From NCBI GenBank assembly GCA_016782825.1, contig JADHXT010000052.1:1-13666 (forward strand): a DNA stretch of 13,666 bases. Direction: 5' to 3'. The notes under the pieces are model-generated. The model had not been told where the DNA came from, did not search any database, and worked only from the letters and a program-made list of their open reading frames with translations. The DNA comes from Candidatus Brocadiia bacterium. GTDB taxonomy: Bacteria; Planctomycetota; PUPC01; DSUN01. The position numbers were made by a program, and so were the translations under genes. Of the stretch, positions 1 to 8,098 are shown piece after piece (positions within the stretch are counted from its first letter, which is position 1; every line of letters starts with the position of its first letter).

Positions 1-2562
1 AAGCTCGAGCCCTATGGCGGCTGCCGCCTGTGCGTCGTGAAGATCGACGGCCTGCGCGGCCTGCCCACCGCCTGCACCACGAGGGCCGCCGACGGCATGG
101 TCGTCCACAGCGAGGTCGAGGAAGTGATGAGGGTCCGCCGCATGACGATGGAACTCCTCATTTCCGACCACCCCGCGGGCTGCCTTACGTGCGCCGCCAA
201 CCAGGACTGCCGCCTCCAGGAAACCGCCAAGTACCTGGGCATCGACGACCTGCACATCAGCCGCAACGTTCGCCCGCAGAAGACCGACGACAGCCACCCC
301 TTCATCCTCCGCGACACGGCCAAGTGCATCCTGTGCGCCAAGTGCGTGCGTGTGTGCAAGGAAGTGCGTGGCGTGAGCAATCTGGACATCGCCGGCCGCG
401 GCTACGACGCGCAGATCGCCACCTTCGGCGACGGGCTGATGGTCGACTCGCGCTGCGAGAGCTGCGGCGAGTGCGTGGACATCTGCCCCGTGGGCGCTCT
501 GCTGCCCAAGACGGAGACGCTGCCGCCCACGCGCACGGTGAACACCCTCTGCCCCTACTGCGGCTGCGGCTGTGGCATGGAGCTTGGCGTGCGCGGCAAC
601 CGCATCGTGCGTGTTCGCGGCGAGGAAGCCAACCCGGCCAGCCACGGCCGGCTGTGCGTGAAGGGCCGCTTCGGCCTCGACTTCGTCGGCTCGCCCGACC
701 GCCTCACCACGCCGCTCGTCCGCCGCGACGGCGAGCTCGGGGAGGCCACGTGGGACGAGGCGCTCGACCTCGTGGCCGAGCGTCTGACCGCCATCCGCGA
801 CGAGCACGGCGGCGACGCCATCGCCGGCTTCTCCTCCGCCAAGGTGACCAACGAGGAAAACTACCTCTTCCAGAAACTCCTGAGGGCAGCGGTCGGAACC
901 AATCATATCGACCACTGCGCCCACTTGTGACACAGCCCCACGGTGGCCGGTCTGGCCGCCACCTTTGGCAGCGGCGCCATGACCAACTCGGTGGACGAGT
1001 TGGAGCACGCCGACTGCATCTTCGTCACGGGCTCGAACACCACAGTGGCCCACCCCATCGTGGCGCTGCGCATCAAGGCCGCCGTGGAAAAGCACGGCGC
1101 CACTCTCATCGTGGCCGACCCGCGCCGCATTGACCTGTGCCGCTTCGCCGCCTTGCACCTCCCGCAGCGGTGCGGCACCGACGTGCTGCTCTTCAACGCC
1201 CTAATGAACGTGATCGTGAACGAGGGCCTGCACGACGAAAGCTTCATCAAGGAGCGCACCGAGAACTTCGACGAGTTCTGGCAGGCCATCGAGCCCTGCA
1301 CGCCCGAGGTGGCGGCGCTGACCACCGGCGTGCCCGCCGAGGACATTCGGCAGGCCGCGCGCACCCTCGCCGCCGCCGACCGCGCCTCCATCGTCTACGC
1401 CATGGGCATCACGCAGCACACCACAGGCACCGACAACGTGAAGGCGCTCGCCAACCTGGCCATGCTCACGGGCAACATCGGCCGCGAGTCCACCGGCGTC
1501 AATCCGCTCCGCGGCCAGAACAACGTGCAGGGCGCTTGCGACATGGGCGCGCTGCCCAACGTGTTCCCCGGCTACCAGAAGGTGGCCGAGGCCGAGGCGC
1601 GAGCCAAGTTTGCCGCCGCCTGGGGCCGCCCCCTGCCCGAGGAGCCCGGGCTGACGGTGGTGGAAATGCTGAACGCCGCCTGCGAGGGGCGCATCAAGGC
1701 CCTCTACGTGATGGGCGAGAACCCGGTACTGTCGGACCCGAACTCGAATCACACGCTCCAGGCACTCGAAGCTCTCGACTTCCTCGTGGTGCAGGATATC
1801 TTCCTCACCGAGACCGCCGAGTATGCCGACGTGGTGCTCCCCTCGGCCTGCTTCGCTGAGAAGGATGGCACCTTCACCAACACCGAGCGGCGCGTGCAGC
1901 GCGTCCGCAAGGCCGTCGAGCCGCCGGGCCAGGCCCGGCCCGACTGGGAGATTCTGTGCGACCTCGCCACCCGCATGGGCTACCCCATGAGCTACGACAG
2001 CCCCGCGGCCATCCAGGACGAGGTCGCCGGCCTCACCCCCATCTACGGCGGCATCACGTACGGGCGGCTCGAGCGGGAGAGCCTCCAGTGGCCCTGCCCC
2101 GACGCGAGCCATCCCGGCACGCCCTACCTGCACAAGGGCACGTTCAGCCGCGGCCTGGGCCACTTCCACGCCACCCCGTTCAAGGAAGCCAACGAGCTTC
2201 CCGACGCCGAGTATCCCTTCCTGCTCTCGACCGGCCGCGTGCTGTACCACTTCCACACGGCCACGATGACACGCCAGTCGGCCGGCCTCGACGAGCTGTA
2301 TCCGGGCGGCGACATCCAGGTGAGCCCAGCCGATGCGGCGCGCCTGGGCATCGAGCACGGCGAGTTGATCGAGGTGGCTTCCCGGCGGGGCCAGGTGCAG
2401 GCCAAGGCGCTGCTCACCGACCGCGTGCCCGAGGGCATGGTCTACATGCCCTTCCACTTCAAGGAAGCGCCGGCCAACATCCTCACGAACGACGCGCTCG
2501 ACCCGATCGCCAAGATCCCCGAGTTCAAGGTCTGCGCCGTCAAGATCGCCAAGCTGCCGTAG
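1..2562 (+). CDS. fdhA: Selenocysteine-containing formate dehydrogenase, alpha (catalytic) subunit, 5'-partial
   Basis: This is the catalytic subunit of a cytoplasmic molybdenum formate dehydrogenase of the NAD(P)-linked type with a NuoG-like N-terminus. It interconverts formate and CO2 at a bis-MGD centre. The left edge removes the extreme N-terminus; 853 residues are visible. Visible residues in order: [2Fe-2S] ligands C8, C11, C25 (the first Cys lies upstream); a His-Cys [4Fe-4S] box H57/C61/C64/C70; two ferredoxin clusters C109-C119 and C152-C162; the molybdopterin-domain cluster C184/C187/C191/C219; the active site HCAHL-U-H with Sec at 310 and the usual His at 311; GVNPLRGQNN at 499-508; and a C-terminal dinucleotide-binding domain from about 736. 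The TGA at 928-930 is in frame, both sides share homology with one protein, and a SECIS hairpin follows, so it is read as Sec and not stop. The diaphorase subunits (NuoE/NuoF-like) probably lie to the left. mobA follows after 74 nt holding only its ribosome binding site. Family certain; exact electron acceptor unknown. Confidence 0.95.
928..930 (+). other. In-frame TGA recoded as selenocysteine
   Basis: The TGA falls in the same frame as the coding sequence on both sides (1-927 and 931-2562). It sits between HCAHL and HSPTVAGLAATFG. In formate dehydrogenases this is the position of the metal-liganding Cys or Sec, followed by His. No frameshift is needed to join the halves. The Sec machinery (selA, selB, selC, selD) is not in this window, so decoding rests on the hairpin just downstream and on family knowledge. 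Confidence 0.93.
942..960 (+). promoter_or_regulatory. Bacterial SECIS element (apical stem-loop)
   Basis: Bases 942-948 (GGTGGCC) pair with 954-960 (GGCCGCC) to give a 7-bp stem with one G-U pair, closing the 5-nt loop GGTCT at 949-953. The stem begins 11 nt after the TGA. As I recall the E. coli fdhF element, its apical stem also begins 11 nt after UGA, and its GGUCU loop likewise follows seven bases into the stem. The G and U of this loop are the bases SelB recognises. The element lies inside the coding sequence, as bacterial SECIS elements do. An alternative pairing of 942-947 with 958-963 leaves a larger loop but the same exposed GGTCT. Confidence 0.85.
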
Positions 2563-2624
2563 GCCCGCCCGAGCAGGACATCGCCCTTGCCAGCCATCGC
2601 CCACTCCCGCGTCGCTCGTCCCAC

Positions 2625-2629
2625 AAAGG
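2625..2629 (+). promoter_or_regulatory. Ribosome binding site of mobA
   Basis: AAAGG lies 7 nt before the ATG at 2637. It fixes this ATG as the mobA start, although the open frame extends far upstream, overlapping fdhA in another frame. Confidence 0.6.
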
Positions 2630-2636
2630 CGGCCCC

Positions 2637-3242
2637 ATGAGCTTGCGATTCGCGGGGGCCGTGCTCGCGGGCGGGGAGGCCAGCCGCATGGGCGGCGAGC
2701 CCAAGGGCCTGCTGGAGCGCGTCCCAGGCCAGCCCATCCTCGCGCATCTGCTCGACGTGCTGAGTCGCGCGGGCGCGGCGCAGACGATCCTCAGCGCCAA
2801 CGACGCACCGCTGTATGCCCCGCTGGGCTTCGAGGTGGTGCCCGACGTGCATCCGGGCCTCGGCCCGCTGTCGGGCATCGAGGCCGCGCTGCGTCGGTTC
2901 GCACGCGACGTCGAAGCCGTGGCCTTCCTCCCGTGCGACCTGCCGGCCATCTCGGTGGCCGAGGTCGAACGCCTCCTCGACGCCTTCCGCGCCGGGCCGC
3001 CCACGGTGCACATGGTGGTGGCGGGTCCCGGCCGGTTTTGCCGGCAGCCGTGCTGCTGCGTGGTTCCCACCACCGCCCTGCCGGCGGTGCGGCGTTCCAT
3101 CGAGGAGAACAAGCTCAAGATCGGCCTGCTGTGGCGCGAGCTTGGGATGGTCGAGGTGGCCTTCCCCGACCCCGCCCCCTTCCACAACATCAACTGCCCC
3201 GCGGACTACGCCGCGTGGCTGCGCCACCGCGCTGAACCTTGA
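2637..3242 (+). CDS. mobA: Molybdenum cofactor guanylyltransferase MobA
   Basis: MobA transfers GMP from GTP to molybdopterin to make the guanine dinucleotide form of the cofactor, in the cytoplasm. The 201-residue length is normal for the family. The GTP-binding signature LAGGEASRMGGEPK spans residues 10-23. D70 is followed by the GLGPLSGI motif at 74-81. The metal-binding LPCDLP stretch is at 98-103, and the C-terminal NINCPADY at 184-191 matches the NiNTPeD motif. A Cys-rich stretch, CRQPCCC (135-141), is a local oddity. The gene sits between a bis-MGD formate dehydrogenase and a flavoprotein, and its stop overlaps the next ribosome binding site. This argues for one transcript and for a dedicated cofactor supply to the dehydrogenase. 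A related nucleotidyltransferase (MocA type) is the only serious alternative. Confidence 0.9.
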   Translation: MSLRFAGAVLAGGEASRMGGEPKGLLERVPGQPILAHLLDVLSRAGAAQTILSANDAPLYAPLGFEVVPDVHPGLGPLSGIEAALRRFARDVEAVAFLPCDLPAISVAEVERLLDAFRAGPPTVHMVVAGPGRFCRQPCCCVVPTTALPAVRRSIEENKLKIGLLWRELGMVEVAFPDPAPFHNINCPADYAAWLRHRAEP

Positions 3243-3247
3243 AGGAG
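3242..3247 (+). promoter_or_regulatory. Ribosome binding site that decides a TTG start
   Basis: AAGGAG begins on the last base of the mobA stop codon and lies 7 nt before TTG at 3255. No ATG or GTG start in the frame is as well placed, so the following gene starts with TTG. The overlap suggests translational coupling to mobA. Confidence 0.75.
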
Positions 3248-3254
3248 ACCCCTC

Positions 3255-4607
3255 TTGGCAACGAGGACCAAGGCGAAGACACGAAGTCGCAAAGGCAAGA
3301 CCCTCTCGTTCGAGCGCCGCATCCCCGTTCGGCACGCGGTGGACGTGTTTGTGGCCGGCGGCGGCCCGGCGGGCATCGCCGCGGCGGTGGCCGCGGCCCG
3401 GCAGGGCGCCAGCGTGTTTCTGGCGGAGAAGCACACGTGCCTGGGCGGCATGGGCACGGCCGGCCTGATCCCCGTGTTCATGCAGTTCAGCGACGGGGTG
3501 AACCTGCTCGCGGCCGGCATCGGCGAGAAGGTACTCACGAGGCTGCGCGAGGCCGGCGGCACGGGGCCCGACAGCGGAGCCACCATCCGGGCCGAAGTGC
3601 TCAAGCGCGTCTACGACGCTCTGCTGATCGAGGCGGGGGTGGACTTCACGTTCGAGACCCGCGTGGTGGCCGTGGAGAACGCAGGCCCTGGCGAGCTGGA
3701 CCTCGCCGTGTGCGCGGCCAAGAGCGGCCTGTTCGCCGTTCGCGCGCGGATGTTCATCGACGGCACGGGCGATGGCGACCTCGCGGCGTGGGCCGGCGCC
3801 CCCTTCGAGAAGGGCGACGCCGATGGCCACATGATGCCCGGCACCCTGTGCAGCCTGTGGGCCGACGTGGACTGGGACACCGTGCGCAAGCACCCCGGCC
3901 CCGCCAACCGCCACGTGGAGCAGGCCCACAAGGAAAAGGTGTTCGCCCACTGCGACCGCCACCTGCCGGGCATGTGGCGCGTGGGCGAGCACGTGGGCGG
4001 CGGGAACATCGGCCACACCTTCGGCGTGGACAACACCGACGAGCGCTCCGTCACCGAGGCCCTCATCTGGGGACGGCGGATGCTGCTCGAATACGAGCGC
4101 TACTACAAGGAGTACCTGGAGGGCTACGAGAAGATGGAACTCGTGGCCACCGGCTCGCTGCTGGGCGTCCGCGAGACGCGGCGCATCCTGGGCGACTACG
4201 TGCTGTGCCTCGACGACTTCAAGAGCCAAGCCGTGTTCGACGACGAGATCGGCCGCTATGCCTACCCCGTGGACATCCACCCCTCGCAGCCCACGGCCAG
4301 GACGTACAAGGCCTTCGAGAAGGAGTTCCGCTCGCTGCGCTACGGCAAGGGCGAAAGCTACGGCATCCCGTACCGCATCCTCACGCCGCGCAGGCTCAAG
4401 AACGTGCTGGTGGCGGGGCGCTGCGTGAGCTCGGACCGGTATCTTCAGGGATCCATCCGGGTCATGCCCGGCTGCTACATCACGGGCCAGGCCGCCGGTG
4501 TGGCCGGGGCCATGGCCGTCGAGCAGCAGACCCACACGCGAGGCATCGCCATCGCCGAGCTTCAGGCGCGCCTGAAGGCCATGGGAGCCTACCTGCCGCA
4601 CGCGTGA
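3255..4607 (+). CDS. FAD-dependent oxidoreductase (FAD_oxidored family), cytoplasmic
   Basis: This 450-residue flavoprotein carries an N-terminal Rossmann fold, VDVFVAGGGPAG (residues 29-40), with an intact GxGxxG and an acidic residue (E58) ending the second strand. CLGGMGTAGL at 62-71 is the usual FAD-contact segment. The second FAD motif, IDGTGDGDLAAWAG, is at 168-181. Near the C-terminus, a TRRILGDY segment and a block ending in VMPGCYITGQAAG are typical of PF12831-type proteins. There is no signal peptide; the first 15 residues form a basic tail (TRTKAKTRSRKGK), so it is probably cytoplasmic. The substrate is unknown for most of this family. It is coupled to mobA and the formate dehydrogenase, but no known formate dehydrogenase accessory protein looks like it, so a role in that enzyme is only inference. 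It is related to the second flavin module of the convergent gene. Confidence 0.85.
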   Translation: MATRTKAKTRSRKGKTLSFERRIPVRHAVDVFVAGGGPAGIAAAVAAARQGASVFLAEKHTCLGGMGTAGLIPVFMQFSDGVNLLAAGIGEKVLTRLREAGGTGPDSGATIRAEVLKRVYDALLIEAGVDFTFETRVVAVENAGPGELDLAVCAAKSGLFAVRARMFIDGTGDGDLAAWAGAPFEKGDADGHMMPGTLCSLWADVDWDTVRKHPGPANRHVEQAHKEKVFAHCDRHLPGMWRVGEHVGGGNIGHTFGVDNTDERSVTEALIWGRRMLLEYERYYKEYLEGYEKMELVATGSLLGVRETRRILGDYVLCLDDFKSQAVFDDEIGRYAYPVDIHPSQPTARTYKAFEKEFRSLRYGKGESYGIPYRILTPRRLKNVLVAGRCVSSDRYLQGSIRVMPGCYITGQAAGVAGAMAVEQQTHTRGIAIAELQARLKAMGAYLPHA

Positions 4608-4609
4608 GA

Positions 4610-4623
4610 CGCGGCCAGCCGCG
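4610..4623. terminator. Possible shared hairpin between convergent genes
   Basis: CGCGG (4610-4614) and CCGCG (4619-4623) form a perfect 5-bp GC stem with a 4-nt loop. The hairpin fills most of the 16-nt gap between two convergent stop codons. There is no T tract on either side, so it is not a classical intrinsic terminator. It could still slow converging polymerases, or be chance in GC-rich DNA. Confidence 0.3.
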
Positions 4624-7600
4624 CTACTCCTTGCCACCCTGGAGCACGGCGTGGGCGAAGCGGGCGAAGTGTCCCCGCAGGTCACGCGTGTACTCCTTGA
4701 GGATCTGCTCGCCGAGGCCGTTCTGGTCGCCACACTGATACAAGGCGGCGGCCAGGAACAGCTCGCGCAGCGCCTCGCGGCGCGGCTTCACGGCGTTGGT
4801 GCCGCCGGGCGACGCCTTCTGCACCTTCACGGCCGCATCCACGGACGGCACGGCGTGTCCCCCCATCCCGGGGCGCTTGAGCGCCTCGGCGATGATCGGG
4901 GCGGCGGCTGGGTCGCGCAGCTTGCTCAGCGCGCGGGCGATGGCGCGATGGTGCGAGAAGTCGGCGTCGGCGTTCAGGAGGCGCAGCTTGCTCACCACGG
5001 CCGGCGTGGCACGTCGGTCGCCCACGCGGCCGAGGGCGATGATGTAGCTGTCGAGCCGGCTCATGCTGGCGCCAAACTGCCCCATACCGCGGTAGTTCCA
5101 GCCCTGGTCGAGGGCGGGCGTGTCTTCCACCTTGTCCACCAAGTCGGAAAGCCCCGTGGCGTCGCCCATCATGCCCAACAGGTGGGCGTACTTCAGCCGG
5201 GCGTCGCCGGTGGCCTTGCCGTAGGCCTGGCGGAGGAGCGGCAGGGCCTGCTTGGGCTGCACGAGCAGCACTGCGGCACCCTTGTAGCCATCGGGGATGG
5301 CCTGGACGGCGGCCAGGAGTTGCTCCTTCGGCATGGGATAGCTGTCTTTGTCGGTCAGCACGCTCTCGGACAGGTTGCCGACTTTCACCAGGTGTCGCTG
5401 GAGTGCCTTGATGTCGAGCTTGCGGGTCGGGCAGCCGGCCTTGGCCACCATGGCGGCGGCCACGCCGATGGCATAGCCGTGATTCTGCACGTCGGGCTGC
5501 ATGCGGATGACCGGCACGGCGTCGCGGTGCGCGCTCACGCCGAGGCCGGTGACGAGGATGCCATCGAGTCCCTTGGGCAGGAACGCGCGGTAGGGCATGT
5601 CGCAGTAGAAGCCCTTTTTCGTGGGGAATCGGAGGGCGAAGTAGGGATGCACGGTGTAGCCGTGGCTGTCGAAGTTGCTGTAGCTGCGGGCGATGGTGTC
5701 GGGCAGGGTGCGGCTGTTGATCTGGTCGAGGGGCGAGATGATGAAGTCGCCGAGGATGCGGCGTCGCTCGCGGGTGTCGATGAGCTGGCCCGCGTCGAAG
5801 GCTTCGCCATACTTGGCCTTGGCGTGGACAAAGAGGTGCCACACGTCCACCATATCGGTCTCGTCGGTGAGGGTGTAATCGGTATTGGTGTAGCTGGCGC
5901 CCAGGCGGCGCGGCGGGAGGCCGGTGCCTTGGACGGCCACGTCGGAGCCGTCGGTGTAGACCGTGGGCGAGCCGGCCGCCGCGGCGATATCGGCGGCGCC
6001 GGTGGAGTCGACCACCACCTTGGCGAGCACCACGCCGCGGCCCTCGGGGGTGGCCACGATGGCGCCCTTCACCGCGCCGTCCTCGACGTAGGCGCCGCAG
6101 CCGCACGAGGCAAACCAGATGTCGCCGCCGGCCTCGCGCACCTGCGCGCGCCACCACTCGGCCTTGTCCTCGACGGCCCACGAGCCGCCGCCGGGCACGC
6201 TCTTGGTGAAGCCCACGCGGTTGCCCCAGTAGTACTTGCTGATGTGGCCGAGGGTGCCCACGCCGCCGAGGCCGTGGAGGATCTCCACCACCAGCGTCTT
6301 GGCCCCCTGGCGAGCGGCGCCGATGCCGGCCGGCGCCCCGCCGGTGCCGCCGCCGATGACCACCACGTCGTAACGCCCGAGCACGGGCAGGCCACGCTCC
6401 TTGCTGGGCAGTGTGGGCAGGGCCTGCACGGGCCGCACGCCCACGAGGGTCTCCATCACGTCGGCCTTCGTGGCGGGTGCCGGGTGGGTGGCAGCCACGT
6501 GGGCGCCTTTGGAGGCGGCTGCGGCCTTGGCTTCGGCTGCGGCGGCGGCGCCGATACGGGCGCCCGCGTCCATCAGGGCGAGCGGGCGAAGCAGCTTGGC
6601 GGCCCAGGGGCGAGGGATGTCGGCGCAGCCACCGAGCACGAAGAGGCGCTTCACGTCGGCGGGCCGGAAGGACGCCAGCTCGAGCTTCTCGACGCCGGGC
6701 CACTCGCCCGTGCCGCTGGCCTGGCCGTGCATCGGGTCGGGGGGCAGCTCGAAGAGGACGTCGGAGGAGAACTGCTGGCCGGGGCTGAACGTCATGTCGC
6801 GGGCCAGTTGCTCGGCCGCGGCCCACGAAGCGTAGCTGCCGTCGTTCATGGGCAGGCGGAGTGTGTAGTGGAAGACGCCGTGCGGCTCGGAGTAGCTGCT
6901 CCCGCGGCCCCGCTGGACGGCGGTGAGGCCGGGGGCCACTTGCTCGCAGGTGACGCCGTCGCCGGCGCGCTTCTTGCCGCCAATGACCACGCGCTCGAAG
7001 GCGTGCAGGCCCTTGGGATAGGGGCGGAACCTGGCGCCGGCCATGCGGGCCACCCAGGCGCGGTCGGTGGCGTCGATGAGTGTCTTGGCCAGCACGGCCT
7101 GTCGGCCGGCGCGGTTGGCCATCACGATGCCGCAGGGGGCGCCGGTGGCGTCGCGGAGCACGTCGGTGGCGAAGCAGCCGAAGAGGTACTGCACGCCGGC
7201 GGCGAGCAGCATCTCATCGAGTGTCTTCTTGATGTGAAGCGGGCGGACGGATGGGCGGTGCTGCGCGGCCTCGGGCTCGGGCTTGTCGGCCGTGGGCTTC
7301 GTGACGAGGATTTCGCCGAGGAGGATGCGCTCGCCCTTCTCGCCCTTCTCGACGAGGAGCCGCACGTAGCGGGTGCGTGCGCCCACTTTGGTGGAGAGGT
7401 CGACCAGCGGGGCCTCGAGCTCGGCGTTCTTGATCGTGCCGATCTTGCGCCACGCGGTGCCGTCGTCGCTGATGGACACCGTGACGGCGCCGACATTGAA
7501 GGGCGAGAGCGTGGCGCGCTGGTATCCGATGACCGCCACCTCCGCCACGTCCTGCGGCTTCTTGAGATCCACCGTGAGCGTGACGGCTTCGTCGTATTGC

Positions 7601-8052
7601 ACGCTCTGCGATTCGGGGCGGCCCCAGGCTCCGTCGGCGAGAAGGGACGGGCGGCGGGTGTCGCGGTGCTTGGCCGACGAGGGCTTGTCGGCTGTGTAGG
7701 TGAATGGCAGCAGGCCCTTCCGCGGTGAGACTGCGAAGGCGCCGCCCTGAGGCGAGAATATCTTCTTGGCGAGCGGCGAAGCGGGCTCCTCGCCTTCGTT
7801 GAGCCACAGGCGCAGCGTGCCGGCCATGTCCTCGCCGAGGTACATGCGAGGGGTGGCGAGGAACACGGTGGCGCCGGCTTTGGCCGCCGCCTCGGCCGCG
7901 GCCACGGCGCCCGTGGAGCCGCCGACCACCACCACATCCACGTTGTAGGCCACGGGGATCTCGCGCCCCGATTCGCGCACCACGGCGGCTCCCTGAGCCA
8001 CGTGGGCACAGGCCAGAAGGCAGGCCGTGAGGGGGAAGCCACTGAGTTTCAT
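4624..8052 (-). CDS. Exported tandem FAD-dependent oxidoreductase with discoidin-like insert and helical-repeat tail
   Basis: The protein has 1142 residues. A hydrophobic N-terminus (about 1-22) is a Sec signal peptide. An LLAC ending at C15 could alternatively be a lipobox. There is no twin-arginine motif. Flavin module 1 starts at NVDVVVVGGSTGA (37-49), with a degenerate glycine motif, then LGEDMAGTLRLWL (72-84). Residues about 130-252 interrupt it with a beta-rich discoidin (F5/8C)-like domain. Module 1 resumes around 267-500. An Ala-rich linker (about 500-530) leads to module 2, YDVVVIGGGTGGAPAG (561-576), with intact GxGxxG and VDSTGAADIAAAAG (681-694). Residues about 905-1142 look like HEAT-type helical repeats. 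The ATG at 8052 is preceded by AAAGGA; upstream starts in this frame would overlap the preceding gene and lose the signal peptide. It lies 46 nt after the Gfo/Idh gene in the same operon. Substrate unknown; the architecture suggests action on an extracytoplasmic, perhaps carbohydrate-linked, compound. Confidence 0.85.
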   Translation of the reverse strand: MKLSGFPLTACLLACAHVAQGAAVVRESGREIPVAYNVDVVVVGGSTGAVAAAEAAAKAGATVFLATPRMYLGEDMAGTLRLWLNEGEEPASPLAKKIFSPQGGAFAVSPRKGLLPFTYTADKPSSAKHRDTRRPSLLADGAWGRPESQSVQYDEAVTLTVDLKKPQDVAEVAVIGYQRATLSPFNVGAVTVSISDDGTAWRKIGTIKNAELEAPLVDLSTKVGARTRYVRLLVEKGEKGERILLGEILVTKPTADKPEPEAAQHRPSVRPLHIKKTLDEMLLAAGVQYLFGCFATDVLRDATGAPCGIVMANRAGRQAVLAKTLIDATDRAWVARMAGARFRPYPKGLHAFERVVIGGKKRAGDGVTCEQVAPGLTAVQRGRGSSYSEPHGVFHYTLRLPMNDGSYASWAAAEQLARDMTFSPGQQFSSDVLFELPPDPMHGQASGTGEWPGVEKLELASFRPADVKRLFVLGGCADIPRPWAAKLLRPLALMDAGARIGAAAAAEAKAAAASKGAHVAATHPAPATKADVMETLVGVRPVQALPTLPSKERGLPVLGRYDVVVIGGGTGGAPAGIGAARQGAKTLVVEILHGLGGVGTLGHISKYYWGNRVGFTKSVPGGGSWAVEDKAEWWRAQVREAGGDIWFASCGCGAYVEDGAVKGAIVATPEGRGVVLAKVVVDSTGAADIAAAAGSPTVYTDGSDVAVQGTGLPPRRLGASYTNTDYTLTDETDMVDVWHLFVHAKAKYGEAFDAGQLIDTRERRRILGDFIISPLDQINSRTLPDTIARSYSNFDSHGYTVHPYFALRFPTKKGFYCDMPYRAFLPKGLDGILVTGLGVSAHRDAVPVIRMQPDVQNHGYAIGVAAAMVAKAGCPTRKLDIKALQRHLVKVGNLSESVLTDKDSYPMPKEQLLAAVQAIPDGYKGAAVLLVQPKQALPLLRQAYGKATGDARLKYAHLLGMMGDATGLSDLVDKVEDTPALDQGWNYRGMGQFGASMSRLDSYIIALGRVGDRRATPAVVSKLRLLNADADFSHHRAIARALSKLRDPAAAPIIAEALKRPGMGGHAVPSVDAAVKVQKASPGGTNAVKPRREALRELFLAAALYQCGDQNGLGEQILKEYTRDLRGHFARFAHAVLQGGKE

Positions 8053-8058
8053 CGCACA

Positions 8059-8064
8059 TCCTTT
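8059..8064 (-). promoter_or_regulatory. Ribosome binding site fixing the start of the tandem flavoprotein
   Basis: On the minus strand AAAGGA lies 6 nt before the ATG at 8052. It supports this start over the more upstream ones allowed by the open frame, which continues to 8274 inside the neighbouring gene. Confidence 0.6.
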
Positions 8065-8098
8065 CGCGGAAGGGGCGCCGTGCGTGCGGCGCGTGTCG

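Noticed and set aside
943..2562. A separate 539-residue molybdopterin oxidoreductase starting after the TGA
   Set aside because: Its start is a GTG inside the SECIS hairpin with no ribosome binding site, and the preceding frame is the same protein; the TGA is better read as Sec.
1201..2604. A 467-residue open frame opposite fdhA
   Set aside because: It is a shadow of the clearly homologous formate dehydrogenase coding sequence.
2442..4733. A 763-residue open frame on the - strand
   Set aside because: It runs opposite fdhA, mobA and the flavoprotein, crosses all their boundaries, and shows no recognisable domain.
6500..6560. Tandem repeat rich in GCG/GCC
   Set aside because: It encodes the Ala-rich linker between the two flavin modules and is ordinary low-complexity coding sequence.
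4651..7728. A 1025-residue open frame on the + strand
   Set aside because: It is antisense to the tandem flavoprotein and has His/Gly/Ala/Val-rich composition without motifs, as expected from GC-rich codon bias.
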